A DNA stretch of 54,378 nucleotides, from NCBI GenBank assembly GCA_017442155.1, contig JAFSAU010000031.1:1-54378 (forward strand), read 5' to 3'. Of the stretch, positions 18,571 through 27,979 are shown piece after piece (the stretch's first letter is position 1; every line of letters begins with the position of its first letter). The notes beneath the pieces were generated by a model, which was given only the letters and a program-made list of their open reading frames with translations, did not search any database and was not told the DNA's origin. This DNA comes from Clostridia bacterium. Lineage in GTDB: Bacteria > Bacillota > Clostridia > UMGS1883 > UMGS1540. A program made the position numbers and the translations under genes.

Positions 18571-20244
18571 ATGGCTGAATGGCTGCGACTTAAAAAATCA
18601 AACTGTAAAAACTGTTATAAATGTATTCGCCACTGTCCGGTAAAATCCATTCGGTTTTCCGGCAATCAGGCGCATATTTTAGCGAACGAATGTATTCTCT
18701 GCGGACAGTGCTTCGTGGTTTGTCCGCAAAATGCGAAGGAAATTGCGGATGAGACGGAGAAGGTACGCGTACTGCTTCAGGGCGCGGAACCGGTTTTTGT
18801 CAGTCTTGCCCCGTCTTTCATTGCAAATTATCCGGGTGTCGGCATCCGTGGTATGAAAAATGCACTTAAAAAGCTGGGCTTTACAGACGTGGAGGAAACG
18901 GCTGTGGGCGCCACTATGGTTAAGAACGAATATACTAAAATGCTGCAGGACCCGGACCGGGATTTGCTGATTTCATCCTGCTGTCACTCGGTAAATCTTC
19001 TGATTCAGAAGCATTTCCCCGGGCTTTTGCCGCATCTGGCAGACACGCTTTCTCCTATGCAGGCCCATGCTATGGATATAAAAAGGCGGTATAAAGATGC
19101 AAAGGTGGTCTTTATCGGTCCCTGCCTCTCTAAAAAGGATGAAGCGGATGCCTACCGTGACTACGCGGATGCTGTGCTTACTTTTGAAGAACTGACAAAC
19201 TGGCTTAACGCGGAAAACATCCCTCTGGAGCCGGATATGGATGAAACAGAGGAGAGCCGCGCCAGGTTTTTCCCGACCTCCGGCGGTATTCTGAAAACGA
19301 TGGACCCGGTGCCGGGCTTTACCTATATGGCAATTGATGGCGTACAGAACTGCATTGCCGCTCTGCGCGATATTGAAAGCGGAAATATTCACAAATGCTT
19401 TGTGGAAATGTCAGCCTGCAGCGGCAGCTGTATTTCCGGCCCGGTTATGGAGAAGTTTAACCGCAGCCCCGTGCGGGAATACAAGGCGATTGCAGATTAC
19501 GCAGGGGAGAAAGACTTTACGGTGGACCAGCCGGCCCATGCGGATATGAAGAAGACGATAAGCCCCATTGTGCGCTACTCGCAGATTCCTTCCGAGGAGG
19601 ATATTCAGGAGGTCCTGAAAAACATGGGGAAAATAAAGAAGGAGGACGAGCTGAACTGTGGCTCCTGTGGCTATGACACCTGCCGGGAAAAGGCCGCCGC
19701 CATTTTCCAGGGTAAGGCGCAGATTTCCATGTGCCTGCCCTTCCTCAAGGAAAAGGCAGAGAGCTTCTCCGATAATATTGTTTCAAATACGCCCAACGGC
19801 ATTATCGTGGTAAATGACCAGCTGGAGGTGCAGTTGATTAACCCTGCCGCCCGCCGGATTCTGAATGTCCGTGCATCGGCCGATGTGATGGGTGAGCCGA
19901 TTGTCCGCATTATGGATCCCGTTGATTTCGTTCATGTGCTGGATACAGGCAGACGTGTCAGCGGCCGCCGGATTTATCTGGCAGAATATGACCGGTATGT
20001 GGAGGAAACCATTATTCCCGATAAGGAATACCATGTGATGATTTGTATGCTCCGCGACGTGACGGGCGAGGAGGAAAGCCGCAGGAAAAAGGAGCGCATC
20101 AGTGCACAAACGATAGATGTGGCCGACAAGGTAGTAGACCGCCAGCTTCGCATTGTGCAGGAGATTGCGTCACTTCTCGGAGAAACGGCGGCAGAAACGA
20201 AAATTGCATTAACCAAGCTGAAGGAGACCATTGCGGATGAATGA
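18571..20244 (+). CDS. hydS: Sensory [FeFe] hydrogenase-like protein with PAS domain (HydS type)
   Basis: The 557-residue protein combines several domains. Two N-terminal [4Fe-4S] ferredoxin motifs are at Cys 12/15/18/22 and 41/44/47/51. The H-cluster domain has SSCC (135-138), GPC (183-185) and SACSGSC (281-287), so the four H-cluster ligands (138, 185, 283, 287) are kept. A CxxC-x4-C...C [4Fe-4S] motif is at 363-388, a PAS domain at about 400-500, and a short helical tail follows. L1 reads SSCCHS instead of TSCCPG, typical of putative sensory group C enzymes rather than catalytic ones. ATG 18571 has GGAG six bases upstream. It probably signals to the phosphatase encoded next, with which it overlaps by eight bases. 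H2 sensing is inferred from family knowledge. Confidence 0.9.
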   Translation: MAEWLRLKKSNCKNCYKCIRHCPVKSIRFSGNQAHILANECILCGQCFVVCPQNAKEIADETEKVRVLLQGAEPVFVSLAPSFIANYPGVGIRGMKNALKKLGFTDVEETAVGATMVKNEYTKMLQDPDRDLLISSCCHSVNLLIQKHFPGLLPHLADTLSPMQAHAMDIKRRYKDAKVVFIGPCLSKKDEADAYRDYADAVLTFEELTNWLNAENIPLEPDMDETEESRARFFPTSGGILKTMDPVPGFTYMAIDGVQNCIAALRDIESGNIHKCFVEMSACSGSCISGPVMEKFNRSPVREYKAIADYAGEKDFTVDQPAHADMKKTISPIVRYSQIPSEEDIQEVLKNMGKIKKEDELNCGSCGYDTCREKAAAIFQGKAQISMCLPFLKEKAESFSDNIVSNTPNGIIVVNDQLEVQLINPAARRILNVRASADVMGEPIVRIMDPVDFVHVLDTGRRVSGRRIYLAEYDRYVEETIIPDKEYHVMICMLRDVTGEEESRRKKERISAQTIDVADKVVDRQLRIVQEIASLLGETAAETKIALTKLKETIADE

Positions 20245-21409
20245 TTTGTATGCAGATATCGGCTTCCAGAGCGTTAATCATCATGGCGAGGAGCTTTGCG
20301 GTGACCATATCGAGATTGTGAACGAGAATGATAATTCCGTTATCGTAGTGCTGGCAGACGGACTGGGAAGCGGTGTAAAGGCCAGTATTCTTTCCACGCT
20401 GACCTCCAAAATTCTTTCCACCCTTATGAGCGCAGGGCTTTCCATAGAAAATGCCGTTTCTACCGTGGCGGCCACATTGCCTGTCTGCTCCGTGCGCGGC
20501 GTTGCTTACTCCACATTTACAATTATTCATATTGTAGACAATGAGTACGCTGAGATTATCCAGTACGATAATCCTAAGGTCTTTCTGCTACGGGACGGAC
20601 AGAATTACGACTATTCTACGGAAGAAATTATCATCGGGGATAAAAAAATTCTGAAATCAAAGGTGTATCTGGAAGAAGATGACCTGTTTTTTGCCATGAG
20701 TGACGGCTGTCCGCACGCGGGTATCGGCCCTACCTTGAACTTTGGCTGGAAGCGGGAGGATATTATTGCGTTTATGGAACCGCTTGCGTATGCTGGCTAC
20801 AATGCCAAAACGCTGGCGACGATTTTAATTGACGAATGTAATAAGCTGTACGGCGGAGAGCCGGGGGACGATGCCACGGCCTGTGCGATCCGTATCCGGA
20901 AGCGCAACCCGGTGAACATTCTGTTCGGTCCCCCTGCAAACCGGGATGACTGCAATAAGATGATGGCACTGTTTTTCTCTAAGGCGGGAAAACACATTGT
21001 CTGCGGCGGGACTACGGCCTCCATTGCGGCCAAATATCTGGGCAAGGAAGTGAAAGCCACACTGAAATTTGAGGTGCGGGACGTGCCGCCTATTGCGACG
21101 ATTGAAGGTGTGGATTTGGTGACTGAGGGCGTTATGACCATTAACCGTGTTCTGGAATTTGCCAAGGACTTTATTTCGGAGAATAAGGAATACGAAACCT
21201 GGGCACTGGGCCGGGACGGGGCTTCACTCATTGCGCGGCTTCTGTTTGAGGAAGCGACGGATATCAATTTTTATGTGGGCCGTGCCATAAACCCTGCCCA
21301 TCAGAATCCCGACCTGCCCATCAACTTTAATATTAAAATGAATCTGGTGAAGGAGCTTTCCGAGTGCCTGCGTCAGATGGGAAAGCACATTAAAGTCAGT
21401 TATTTTTAA
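20237..21409 (+). CDS. SpoIIE/PP2C-type serine phosphatase with unknown C-terminal domain
   Basis: The 390-residue protein begins with a PP2C-like phosphatase domain (1-220) holding metal-binding acidic motifs: LADGLGSG (39-46), SDG (155-157) and GDDAT (210-214). Residues about 225-390 form a second domain (VCGGTTASIAAKYLG, DLVTEGVMTINRVLEF) that I cannot assign to a named family. It starts within the last codons of hydS (ATG 20237, AAGGAG ten bases upstream), implying coupled translation. The likely role is dephosphorylation of a partner-switching protein in response to HydS. No kinase or anti-sigma factor gene is adjacent. Confidence 0.85.
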   Translation: MNDLYADIGFQSVNHHGEELCGDHIEIVNENDNSVIVVLADGLGSGVKASILSTLTSKILSTLMSAGLSIENAVSTVAATLPVCSVRGVAYSTFTIIHIVDNEYAEIIQYDNPKVFLLRDGQNYDYSTEEIIIGDKKILKSKVYLEEDDLFFAMSDGCPHAGIGPTLNFGWKREDIIAFMEPLAYAGYNAKTLATILIDECNKLYGGEPGDDATACAIRIRKRNPVNILFGPPANRDDCNKMMALFFSKAGKHIVCGGTTASIAAKYLGKEVKATLKFEVRDVPPIATIEGVDLVTEGVMTINRVLEFAKDFISENKEYETWALGRDGASLIARLLFEEATDINFYVGRAINPAHQNPDLPINFNIKMNLVKELSECLRQMGKHIKVSYF

Positions 21410-21420
21410 GAGGTACAAAC

Positions 21421-22851
21421 ATGCGAAAATTTGACACAAAAATTCAACATCTAAAATATAAAGTACTGCGGGAAGTGGCCCGTCTTGCCTGGGAAGGAAA
21501 GCTAATGGAAAAGGTTACCGACATTCCGGAGACACTGGTTCCGGGTCCGAAGGCAACCATGCGCTGCTGCATTTATAAGGAAAGGGCAATTTTGGCTAAG
21601 CGCGTGGGGCTGGCCATGGGTGGCAACCGGGAAAATAAGAATGTGATTGAGGTCATCTCCATTGCCTGTGATGAGTGCCCCATGGGCGGATACGAGGTCA
21701 CGGGTGCCTGCCGCGGCTGTCTGGCTCACCGGTGCGAGGATGTGTGTCCCCGCGGTGCCATTACCTTTGACGACCAGCAGAAGGCCCACATCGACAAAAC
21801 CAAGTGCGTGGAGTGCGGTGCCTGTGCCAAGGTTTGCCCGTTCAGTGCCATCACGAATCATAAACGTCCCTGCCAGAACGCCTGCAAGGTCAAGGCCATT
21901 TCTATGGATGAGAACAAGGCGGCACTGATTGATAATGATAAATGTATTGCCTGCGGTGCCTGTGTATATCAGTGCCCCTTCGGCGCAATTTCCGACAAAT
22001 CCTATATTCTGGATGCCATTGACCTGATTCAGAAGGGTGAAAATAATCAGAAGTATAAGGTGTATGCGGTGGTTGCCCCCACCATTTCCAGCCAGTTTGC
22101 CTATGCGAAGCTGGGACAGGTGATTACAGGGATTAAGGAGCTGGGCTTTTATACTGTGGTGGAAGCGGCTCTCGGTGCCGATATGGTAGCCGCGGCGGAA
22201 AGCCGGGAACTGGCTGAAAAAGGATTTTTGACCAGCTCCTGCTGTCCCGGCTTTGTTGCATATATCGAAAAGAATTTCCCGGACCTTATGCCCTTTGTTT
22301 CCCATAACCTTTCTCCGATGGCCACGATTTCCCGGTATCTGAAGGAGACGGACCCGGATGCCCGCGTGGTTTTCATCGGCCCGTGTACGGCGAAAAAGGC
22401 AGAGGTACAGAAGGAAGAGGTTTCCCCCTATGTGGACGCTGCGCTGACCTTTGAAGAGCTGCAGGCTCTTTTTGACAGCCGCGAACTGGATATTACCACC
22501 ATGGAAGAAGGGGTGCTGGACAACGCCTCCTACTTCGGCCGGATATTTGCCCGGTGCGGCGGCCTTGCCGAAGCAGTGGCGCAGGGCCTGAAGGAACAGG
22601 GACTGGAGGATTTTGAACTGAAGCCCGTTTCCTGCGACGGTATTGAGGAATGCCGTGTGGCCCTTCTGAAAAAGAGTAAAAATCTGCTGGATGCAAACTT
22701 TATTGAAGGCATGGCCTGTGTGGGCGGCTGTATCGGCGGTGCCGGCTGTCTGACCCATGGTCCCAAGGATAAAAGCCAGGTGGATAAATACGGGAAGGAA
22801 GCGTTTGAAAAAACAATCACGGATGCAATCCGGGTGCTGAACTGTGAATGA
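21421..22851 (+). CDS. Monomeric [FeFe] hydrogenase, group B type
   Basis: This 476-residue [FeFe] hydrogenase reduces protons or oxidises H2. After a family-specific N-terminal region (1-80) there is a Cys-rich ferredoxin section (83-186, several CxxC and CxxxCP motifs for [4Fe-4S] clusters). The H-domain follows with L1 TSSCCPG (271-277), L2 GPCTAKK (320-326) and L3 MACVGGC (431-437). H-cluster ligands are Cys 275, 322, 433 and 437, all present. The N-terminal sequence and absence of a [2Fe-2S] domain match the group B hydrogenases, whose physiological direction is unsettled. It is the last gene of the locus, 11 bases after the phosphatase. Confidence 0.9.
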   Translation: MRKFDTKIQHLKYKVLREVARLAWEGKLMEKVTDIPETLVPGPKATMRCCIYKERAILAKRVGLAMGGNRENKNVIEVISIACDECPMGGYEVTGACRGCLAHRCEDVCPRGAITFDDQQKAHIDKTKCVECGACAKVCPFSAITNHKRPCQNACKVKAISMDENKAALIDNDKCIACGACVYQCPFGAISDKSYILDAIDLIQKGENNQKYKVYAVVAPTISSQFAYAKLGQVITGIKELGFYTVVEAALGADMVAAAESRELAEKGFLTSSCCPGFVAYIEKNFPDLMPFVSHNLSPMATISRYLKETDPDARVVFIGPCTAKKAEVQKEEVSPYVDAALTFEELQALFDSRELDITTMEEGVLDNASYFGRIFARCGGLAEAVAQGLKEQGLEDFELKPVSCDGIEECRVALLKKSKNLLDANFIEGMACVGGCIGGAGCLTHGPKDKSQVDKYGKEAFEKTITDAIRVLNCE

Positions 22852-22863
22852 CCCAAAAAATCC

Positions 22864-22892
22864 TTGACAATTTTCCCCGGTTACGATACAAT
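22864..22892 (+). promoter_or_regulatory. Sigma-A promoter of glnN
   Basis: TTGACA (22864-22869) and TACAAT (22887-22892) are 17 bp apart, immediately after the hydrogenase gene. The glnN-ybaK unit therefore has its own promoter. Confidence 0.85.
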
Positions 22893-22932
22893 AAAAGGCA
22901 GATTGTTTTACAAAAACAGGAAGGAATACGCT

Positions 22933-25014
22933 ATGAATCAGATTTCCGAATTATTTGGCAGCAAGGTTTTTAATGACCGCGTTATGCAGGACCGGCTCCC
23001 GGAGGAGACCTATCGGGCGGTACGGCAGACTGTGGAGGAGGGCAAGGCCCTGGACCCTGCAGTGGCCCACACGGTGGCCGGCGCGATGAAGGACTGGGCA
23101 GTGGAGCAGGGTGCCACCCATTTTACGCACTGGTTTCAGCCCATGACCGGCATTACGGCAGAGAAGCACGACAGCTTCATTTCCCCCGGAGACGCGGACG
23201 GCGTAATTATGGAATTTTCGGGTAAGGAGCTTCTGAAGGGAGAATCGGATGCCTCCAGCTTCCCCTCCGGAGGACTGCGGACCACATTTGAAGCCCGCGG
23301 CTACACAGCCTGGGACCCGACAAGCTATGCTTTTATTAAGGACAATACTCTCTGTATTCCCACAGCATTCTGTTCCTACAGCGGTGAGTGTCTGGACAAA
23401 AAAACACCCCTTCTGCGCTCCATGGAAGCGATAAACCGCCAGGCCCGCAGAATTCTCCGCCTTTTCGGGGATGAGGAAACGAAGCGGGTGATTCCCACCG
23501 TAGGGGCAGAGCAGGAGTATTTTCTGATTGATAAAGAAATGTACGAAAAACGGCGCGACCTGGTATTCACGGGCCGCACGCTTTTCGGTGCCAAGCCCCC
23601 GAAGGGGCAGGAAATGGACGACCATTATTTCGGTACGATAAAGCCCCGTGTGCTGGCCTTTATGAAGGATCTGGATGCGGAGCTTTGGAAGCTGGGCGTC
23701 CTTGCCAAAACCGAGCACAATGAGGCGGCACCCTCCCAGCATGAGCTGGCACCGGTGTTCACCTCGGTCAATACCGCCACCGACCATAATCAGCTGACAA
23801 TGGAGCTGATGAAAAAGGTGGCCGAGAAGCACGGTATGGTCTGTCTTCTTCACGAAAAACCCTTCCGCGGCGTAAACGGAAGCGGTAAGCACAACAACTG
23901 GTCCCTCTCCACAAACCGGGGCGAAAATCTGCTCAATCCCGGTAAGGCCCCGCAGGAAAACAAGCGGTTTCTGCTGTTTTTAGCGGCAATTATTAAGGCC
24001 GTGGACGAATACCAGGATTTACTGCGTCTATCCGTAGCCACGGCCGGCAATGACCACCGTCTTGGCGCGGCAGAAGCCCCGCCGGCGATTTTGTCCATCT
24101 TCCTGGGCGATGAGCTGACGGCAGTGCTGGATGCGATTGAAGCCGAAAAAACCTACGATGAGCAGGAAAAACAGATGATGGCCGTGGGGGTACGTGTACT
24201 GCCTGCGTTTACAAAGGATACCACGGACCGCAACCGGACCTCGCCCCTGGCGTTTACAGGAAATAAGTTCGAGTTCCGTATGCTCGGCTCCGGTGCATCC
24301 ATTGCAGAGGCCAACATCATTCTCAATACGATTGTGGCAGACGCTCTGGCTGATTTTGCGGATAAGCTGGAGGTATCAAAGGACCTGGAAAGCGACGTGA
24401 CGGCACTGATCCGGGATACATATAAAAATCACAGGCGTATTGTTTTTAACGGCGATAATTATGCCAAGGAATGGGCGGATGAGGCAGCTGTGCGCGGCCT
24501 TCTGAATCTGCGTACCACGCCGGAGGCGTTGCCGTATCTTATCAGTGAAAAGAATCTGCGTCTCTTTGCCCGGCATCATATTTTCACCAGGGAGGAGCTT
24601 TGCTCCCGGTATGAAATCCAGACCGAGGAATACTGTAAAACACTGCATATAGAAGCACTGACGATGCTGGAAATAGCGAACCGCACCATTCTCCCGGCCA
24701 TGGAAGCGTATGCGGCGGAGATGGCGGCAAGCTATGAAATGCGGCAGAGCGTGGCACCCGGCGGTGCAGGAACAAAGGCACGGCTGGAAAAGCTGTATGG
24801 CGTAATAGACACGCTTTATGTCAAAGCGGAGGATTTGTCCGTCCTTCTCGTCGAGGCAGAAAAAATGGGTGCCGGACAGAAAGCGGCTGTATTCTATAAG
24901 GATTTTGTATGTCGCGCGATGGATGAAGTCCGGGCCGCGGCAGATGAAGGGGAAACATTGACGGCAGCAAACCGCTGGCCCTTCCCCACATATGCGGAAA
25001 TGCTGTTCAGATAG
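22933..25014 (+). CDS. glnN: Glutamine synthetase type III
   Basis: GSIII condenses ammonium and glutamate with ATP. The 693-residue protein, far longer than GSI or GSII, reads [19 protein letters not shown] at the start. It carries the family's ATP/glutamate-binding segments ([57 protein letters not shown]). ATG 22933 has AGGAAGG upstream. Nothing in its leader resembles a glutamine riboswitch or TnrA box. Expression at a strong promoter suggests it is a main ammonium-assimilation route. Confidence 0.95.
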   Translation: MNQISELFGSKVFNDRVMQDRLPEETYRAVRQTVEEGKALDPAVAHTVAGAMKDWAVEQGATHFTHWFQPMTGITAEKHDSFISPGDADGVIMEFSGKELLKGESDASSFPSGGLRTTFEARGYTAWDPTSYAFIKDNTLCIPTAFCSYSGECLDKKTPLLRSMEAINRQARRILRLFGDEETKRVIPTVGAEQEYFLIDKEMYEKRRDLVFTGRTLFGAKPPKGQEMDDHYFGTIKPRVLAFMKDLDAELWKLGVLAKTEHNEAAPSQHELAPVFTSVNTATDHNQLTMELMKKVAEKHGMVCLLHEKPFRGVNGSGKHNNWSLSTNRGENLLNPGKAPQENKRFLLFLAAIIKAVDEYQDLLRLSVATAGNDHRLGAAEAPPAILSIFLGDELTAVLDAIEAEKTYDEQEKQMMAVGVRVLPAFTKDTTDRNRTSPLAFTGNKFEFRMLGSGASIAEANIILNTIVADALADFADKLEVSKDLESDVTALIRDTYKNHRRIVFNGDNYAKEWADEAAVRGLLNLRTTPEALPYLISEKNLRLFARHHIFTREELCSRYEIQTEEYCKTLHIEALTMLEIANRTILPAMEAYAAEMAASYEMRQSVAPGGAGTKARLEKLYGVIDTLYVKAEDLSVLLVEAEKMGAGQKAAVFYKDFVCRAMDEVRAAADEGETLTAANRWPFPTYAEMLFR

Positions 25015-25022
25015 GAGAATCT

Positions 25023-25493
25023 ATGAATAAAACGAATGCCATGCGGCTTCTGGACCGGGCAAAGCTTGTGTATAAAACGGCCGAATATCCGGTGGACGAA
25101 AACGATCTTTCCGGTACGCACATTGCAGACGAGGTGGGAATGCCTTACGAGGCCGTATTCAAAACCCTGGTGGCCCGGGGAGACAAAACAGGCGTGATTG
25201 TGCTGTGCATTCCGGTGGACCGGGAGCTGGATTTAAAAAAGGCCGCGCGCATCAGTGGGAATAAAAAGGTGGAAATGGTGCAAATGAAGGAGCTTCTGGG
25301 TCTTACCGGATACATCCGGGGCGGTTGTAGCCCCATCGGCATGAAAAAGAAATACCCCACCTTTATCGATGAAAGCTGTCGAACGCAGGCCGAAATTGCC
25401 GTCAGTGCAGGTATCCGCGGTGGACAGATTATAATGGACCCGGCTGTGCTTTCAGCGTTTGTGGAGGCAGAAATGGCCGAGCTTACAGTGTAA
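25023..25493 (+). CDS. ybaK: Cys-tRNA(Pro)/Cys-tRNA(Cys) deacylase, YbaK/EbsC family
   Basis: YbaK-type enzymes hydrolyse misacylated Cys-tRNA(Pro). The 156-residue single-domain protein has the conserved Lys in VFKTLVARGD and the later GYIRGGCSPIGMKKKYPTF glycine-rich stretch. It starts eight bases after glnN with AGGAG upstream, so the two are cotranscribed, though no functional link is known. A stem-loop follows at 25499-25528. Confidence 0.92.
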   Translation: MNKTNAMRLLDRAKLVYKTAEYPVDENDLSGTHIADEVGMPYEAVFKTLVARGDKTGVIVLCIPVDRELDLKKAARISGNKKVEMVQMKELLGLTGYIRGGCSPIGMKKKYPTFIDESCRTQAEIAVSAGIRGGQIIMDPAVLSAFVEAEMAELTV

Positions 25494-25498
25494 ATAAG

Positions 25499-25528
25499 AT
25501 TCTGGGCAGATTACGGATTGCCCGGAAT
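25499..25528 (+). terminator. Probable terminator after ybaK
   Basis: ATTCTGGGCA and TGCCCGGAAT form a 10-bp stem with one G-U pair, followed by TCTTTGTT, a weak T tract. Confidence 0.55.
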
Positions 25529-25579
25529 TCTTTGTTACAGGGGATGTATGCGTACTATTTATGAAAAAGGAGTAATATA

Positions 25580-26548
25580 ATGAAGAAAGCATTGGTTTTT
25601 GGAGGAAGCGGACACTGTGGTTCCTATCTTGTGCCCCGCCTGGTGGATATGGGCTATGAGGTACATTCCGTGTCCCGCGGCGTGCGGGAGCCCTATACCT
25701 GCGACATGCCCCAGTGGGCAGAGGTACAGAAGCACGTTCTGGACCGCCGGAGCGCGGAGGACCGGGACGCCGCAGGGCAGATGGCTGTAAAAATTGCACC
25801 CGACGTAATCTGCGATCTGATTTCCTATACCAAAGAAGAAATGGAAGGTCTGATGGAGCCGATTCTGGCCCGGCCGGCATTGGCCGAAAAAATGCACATT
25901 GTGCAGGTTGGCACGGTGTGGGTGTACGGTGTAAAGCTTGCGGTACCCGTTACCGAGGAGCATCCGCGCAATAGTACCGATGGTTATGGCATCGGTAAAG
26001 CGGCCATCGAGAAGTACCTGCACGGACTTTCTGCCGAAGGAAAAATCAAGAGTACGGTCATTTTTCCCGGGCATATTTCCGGCCGCGGCTGGGTGCCGAT
26101 TAACCCGCAGGGCCATGTAAATATAGAAGTGTACCGGGATATTAAGGCGGGAAAACCCGTTCTCATTCCGGATGACGGCAATCATACCCTGCATCATGTC
26201 CATTCGGCAGATATTGCCGCACTGATTGGCGTGTGTCTGGCGAATCCCGATAAATCCAACGGAGAGACCTTCCACGCCACCACGGAACGGGCGGTGACAA
26301 TGGCGGGATTTGCCGAAGCGTTGTATACGCATTACGGCCATGAGCCGAAGCTGGAATTTGTACGGCTGGAGGAGCTGCAGAAGAAGCTGGGCGCAAACGA
26401 CTTTGTAAACACCACCCGCCACATGATGTTCTCCTCGCACTGCAGTATGGAAAAGGCAAAACGGGTGCTGGGCTTTACACCGGCATACAGCACAATGGAC
26501 ACGATTCTCGATGCCCTCGCCTGGCAGGAGGAAAACGGGAATTTATAA
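25580..26548 (+). CDS. NAD-dependent epimerase/dehydratase family protein
   Basis: The 322-residue protein is an extended short-chain dehydrogenase/reductase. It has the Rossmann signature GGSGHCGSYL (8-17) and a YGIGKAAIEKYL segment holding the catalytic Tyr-x3-Lys pair. The middle section (HNVHSADIAALIGVCL-like) resembles nucleotide-sugar epimerases. The substrate cannot be read from the sequence. AAAAAGGAG precedes the ATG. The flavodoxin-like gene follows after 28 bases. Confidence 0.82.
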   Translation: MKKALVFGGSGHCGSYLVPRLVDMGYEVHSVSRGVREPYTCDMPQWAEVQKHVLDRRSAEDRDAAGQMAVKIAPDVICDLISYTKEEMEGLMEPILARPALAEKMHIVQVGTVWVYGVKLAVPVTEEHPRNSTDGYGIGKAAIEKYLHGLSAEGKIKSTVIFPGHISGRGWVPINPQGHVNIEVYRDIKAGKPVLIPDDGNHTLHHVHSADIAALIGVCLANPDKSNGETFHATTERAVTMAGFAEALYTHYGHEPKLEFVRLEELQKKLGANDFVNTTRHMMFSSHCSMEKAKRVLGFTPAYSTMDTILDALAWQEENGNL

Positions 26549-26576
26549 TCCGGTAGTCGATAAGGAGGAATTCTAT

Positions 26577-27194
26577 ATGAAAGTTTTACTGATTAACGGC
26601 AGTCCCCACAAGGACGGCAACACGTTCCTGGCCCTTGCAGAAATGGAAAAAATCTTTGCGGCAGAGGGAATTGCGGTGGAAGCGATCCAGGTGGGAAACC
26701 GTGAAATCCGGGGCTGTTCCGGCTGCTATGCCTGCGCGAAAACCGGAAAATGCGCCTTTGACGATATTGTGAATATAGCAGCCACGAAGTTGTCAGAATG
26801 TGACGGTATGGTGATTGCAAGTCCTGTGTACTATGCATCCCCGAACGGGACCCTTCTGGCATTTCTGGACCGTCTTTTTTACAGCACCGGCTTTGATAAA
26901 ACCATGAAGGTGGGCGCGAGCGTGGCCGTGGCAAGACGCGGCGGTTGCTCTGCGACATTCGATGTACTGAATAAATACTTCACCATAAGCGGAATGCCGG
27001 TGGCCTCCAGTCAGTACTGGAACAGCGTGCACGGCCGCGGACCGGGGGAGGCCGCAGAGGATAAAGAGGGAATGCAGACCATGCGTACTCTCGCAAAAAA
27101 TATGATTTTCCTGATGCGGAGCATCGCCCTCGGAAAAGAAAAGTTCGGGCTGCCGGAGAAGGAAGAACGGACGGCTACGAATTTCATACGGTAA
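26577..27194 (+). CDS. Flavodoxin-family NAD(P)H-dependent oxidoreductase
   Basis: The 205-residue protein begins MKVLLINGSPHKDGNTFL, the FMN-phosphate-binding loop of the NADPH-dependent FMN reductase/iron-sulfur flavoprotein family. It continues with CSGCYACAKTGKCAFDD, a Cys-rich stretch that in iron-sulfur flavoproteins binds a [4Fe-4S] cluster; here it holds four Cys. SPVYYASPNGTLLAFLDRL completes the flavin site. ATG 26577 has AAGGAGG upstream. It may be a redox partner to the preceding epimerase-like protein, but this is a guess from cotranscription. Confidence 0.82.
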   Translation: MKVLLINGSPHKDGNTFLALAEMEKIFAAEGIAVEAIQVGNREIRGCSGCYACAKTGKCAFDDIVNIAATKLSECDGMVIASPVYYASPNGTLLAFLDRLFYSTGFDKTMKVGASVAVARRGGCSATFDVLNKYFTISGMPVASSQYWNSVHGRGPGEAAEDKEGMQTMRTLAKNMIFLMRSIALGKEKFGLPEKEERTATNFIR

Positions 27195-27284
27195 AAGAAG
27201 AAAGCAATCCGGTAAAGCCGTTTGCAGAAAACAGAAAATATATGCCTGCGCTGATTTTAAAACATTCCTGTATCTGCAGGGTAT

Positions 27285-27341
27285 AAAAAAAGCCGGGTAC
27301 AAAGTCCGTTTTCACGTGCTTTGTACCCGGCTTTCCTTTTT
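27285..27341. terminator. Bidirectional terminator between convergent genes
   Basis: AAAGCCGGGTACAAAG and CTTTGTACCCGGCTTT form a 16-bp perfect stem flanked by an A run on the left and a T-rich run on the right. It serves the flavodoxin-like gene (+) and the phage tail-like gene (-). Confidence 0.9.
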
Positions 27342-27975
27342 ATGCTATCGACGTAATAACGCCCTTTTTTACGGTAACGGTTTTACCGTCCGCGGTAAAA
27401 GTGCCGCTGGCACCGGGCGCGATGGACACGGTGCCGGAAGAGGAGCCAATTGAAATTTTACTGCCGAAAATCTCCATGCCGCCTGCGTCCAGCATACGGA
27501 TGCCGCCGATGCGTGTGCCGCCGTAATACAGGCTGATGGAGTCCTCTGTTCCGTCATTTTCCAGTGCGATATAATCGTTGAAGGTGTTCGGCGCGATTCG
27601 GATGTTGGAGCCGGTAATATCGGCACTTTCCACATTTCCGGAAAACACGGCGTTGCCGTCATCATCCATGCGGATGGCCGGGGTGCCGTCTTCCGAATAA
27701 ATGGCAAAGACAAACTTACCGGAGGCACTTTTGCCAAGCACGGCCCGTACTGCGCCGGACGCATCACGCATGATAATCTGGGCACCGTCCAAGGTTGTGG
27801 CACCGTCTCCGCTCTGAATCTGCGTCAGATTTGTGTTCAGGCTCTGTACATTCCGGCTATCCAGATGCGTCAGAAGCCAGGAAAGATTTTTCTGCATTTT
27901 TACGATTGCATTTTCTGCGGCCTCCCCGCCTTCGGAAAAGCCGTTCAAATGTGAATTCAGTATGGTTTCTGCCAT
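27340..27975 (-). CDS. Phage tail/baseplate-like structural protein
   Basis: The 211-residue protein has a helical N-terminal region (1-55) and then a beta-rich repetitive part typical of phage tail-tip or fibre proteins. The beta part includes VFSGNVESADITGSNIRI (phage-style new-value repeats), IALENDGTEDSISLYYGGT and a closing FTADGKTVTVKKGVITSI. No enzyme motif is seen. It starts four bases after the terminase large subunit gene with an AAAAAGGAG site. Identity as a phage structural protein is inferred from composition and context; a host-adopted role is possible. Confidence 0.65.
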   Translation of the reverse strand: MAETILNSHLNGFSEGGEAAENAIVKMQKNLSWLLTHLDSRNVQSLNTNLTQIQSGDGATTLDGAQIIMRDASGAVRAVLGKSASGKFVFAIYSEDGTPAIRMDDDGNAVFSGNVESADITGSNIRIAPNTFNDYIALENDGTEDSISLYYGGTRIGGIRMLDAGGMEIFGSKISIGSSSGTVSIAPGASGTFTADGKTVTVKKGVITSIA

Positions 27976-27979
27976 AGTT

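Noticed and set aside
21502..22758. 418-codon minus-strand frame opposite the group B hydrogenase
   Set aside because: Composition looks like a shadow of the hydrogenase codons and there are no recognisable domains; the hydrogenase has all active-site motifs in the plus strand.
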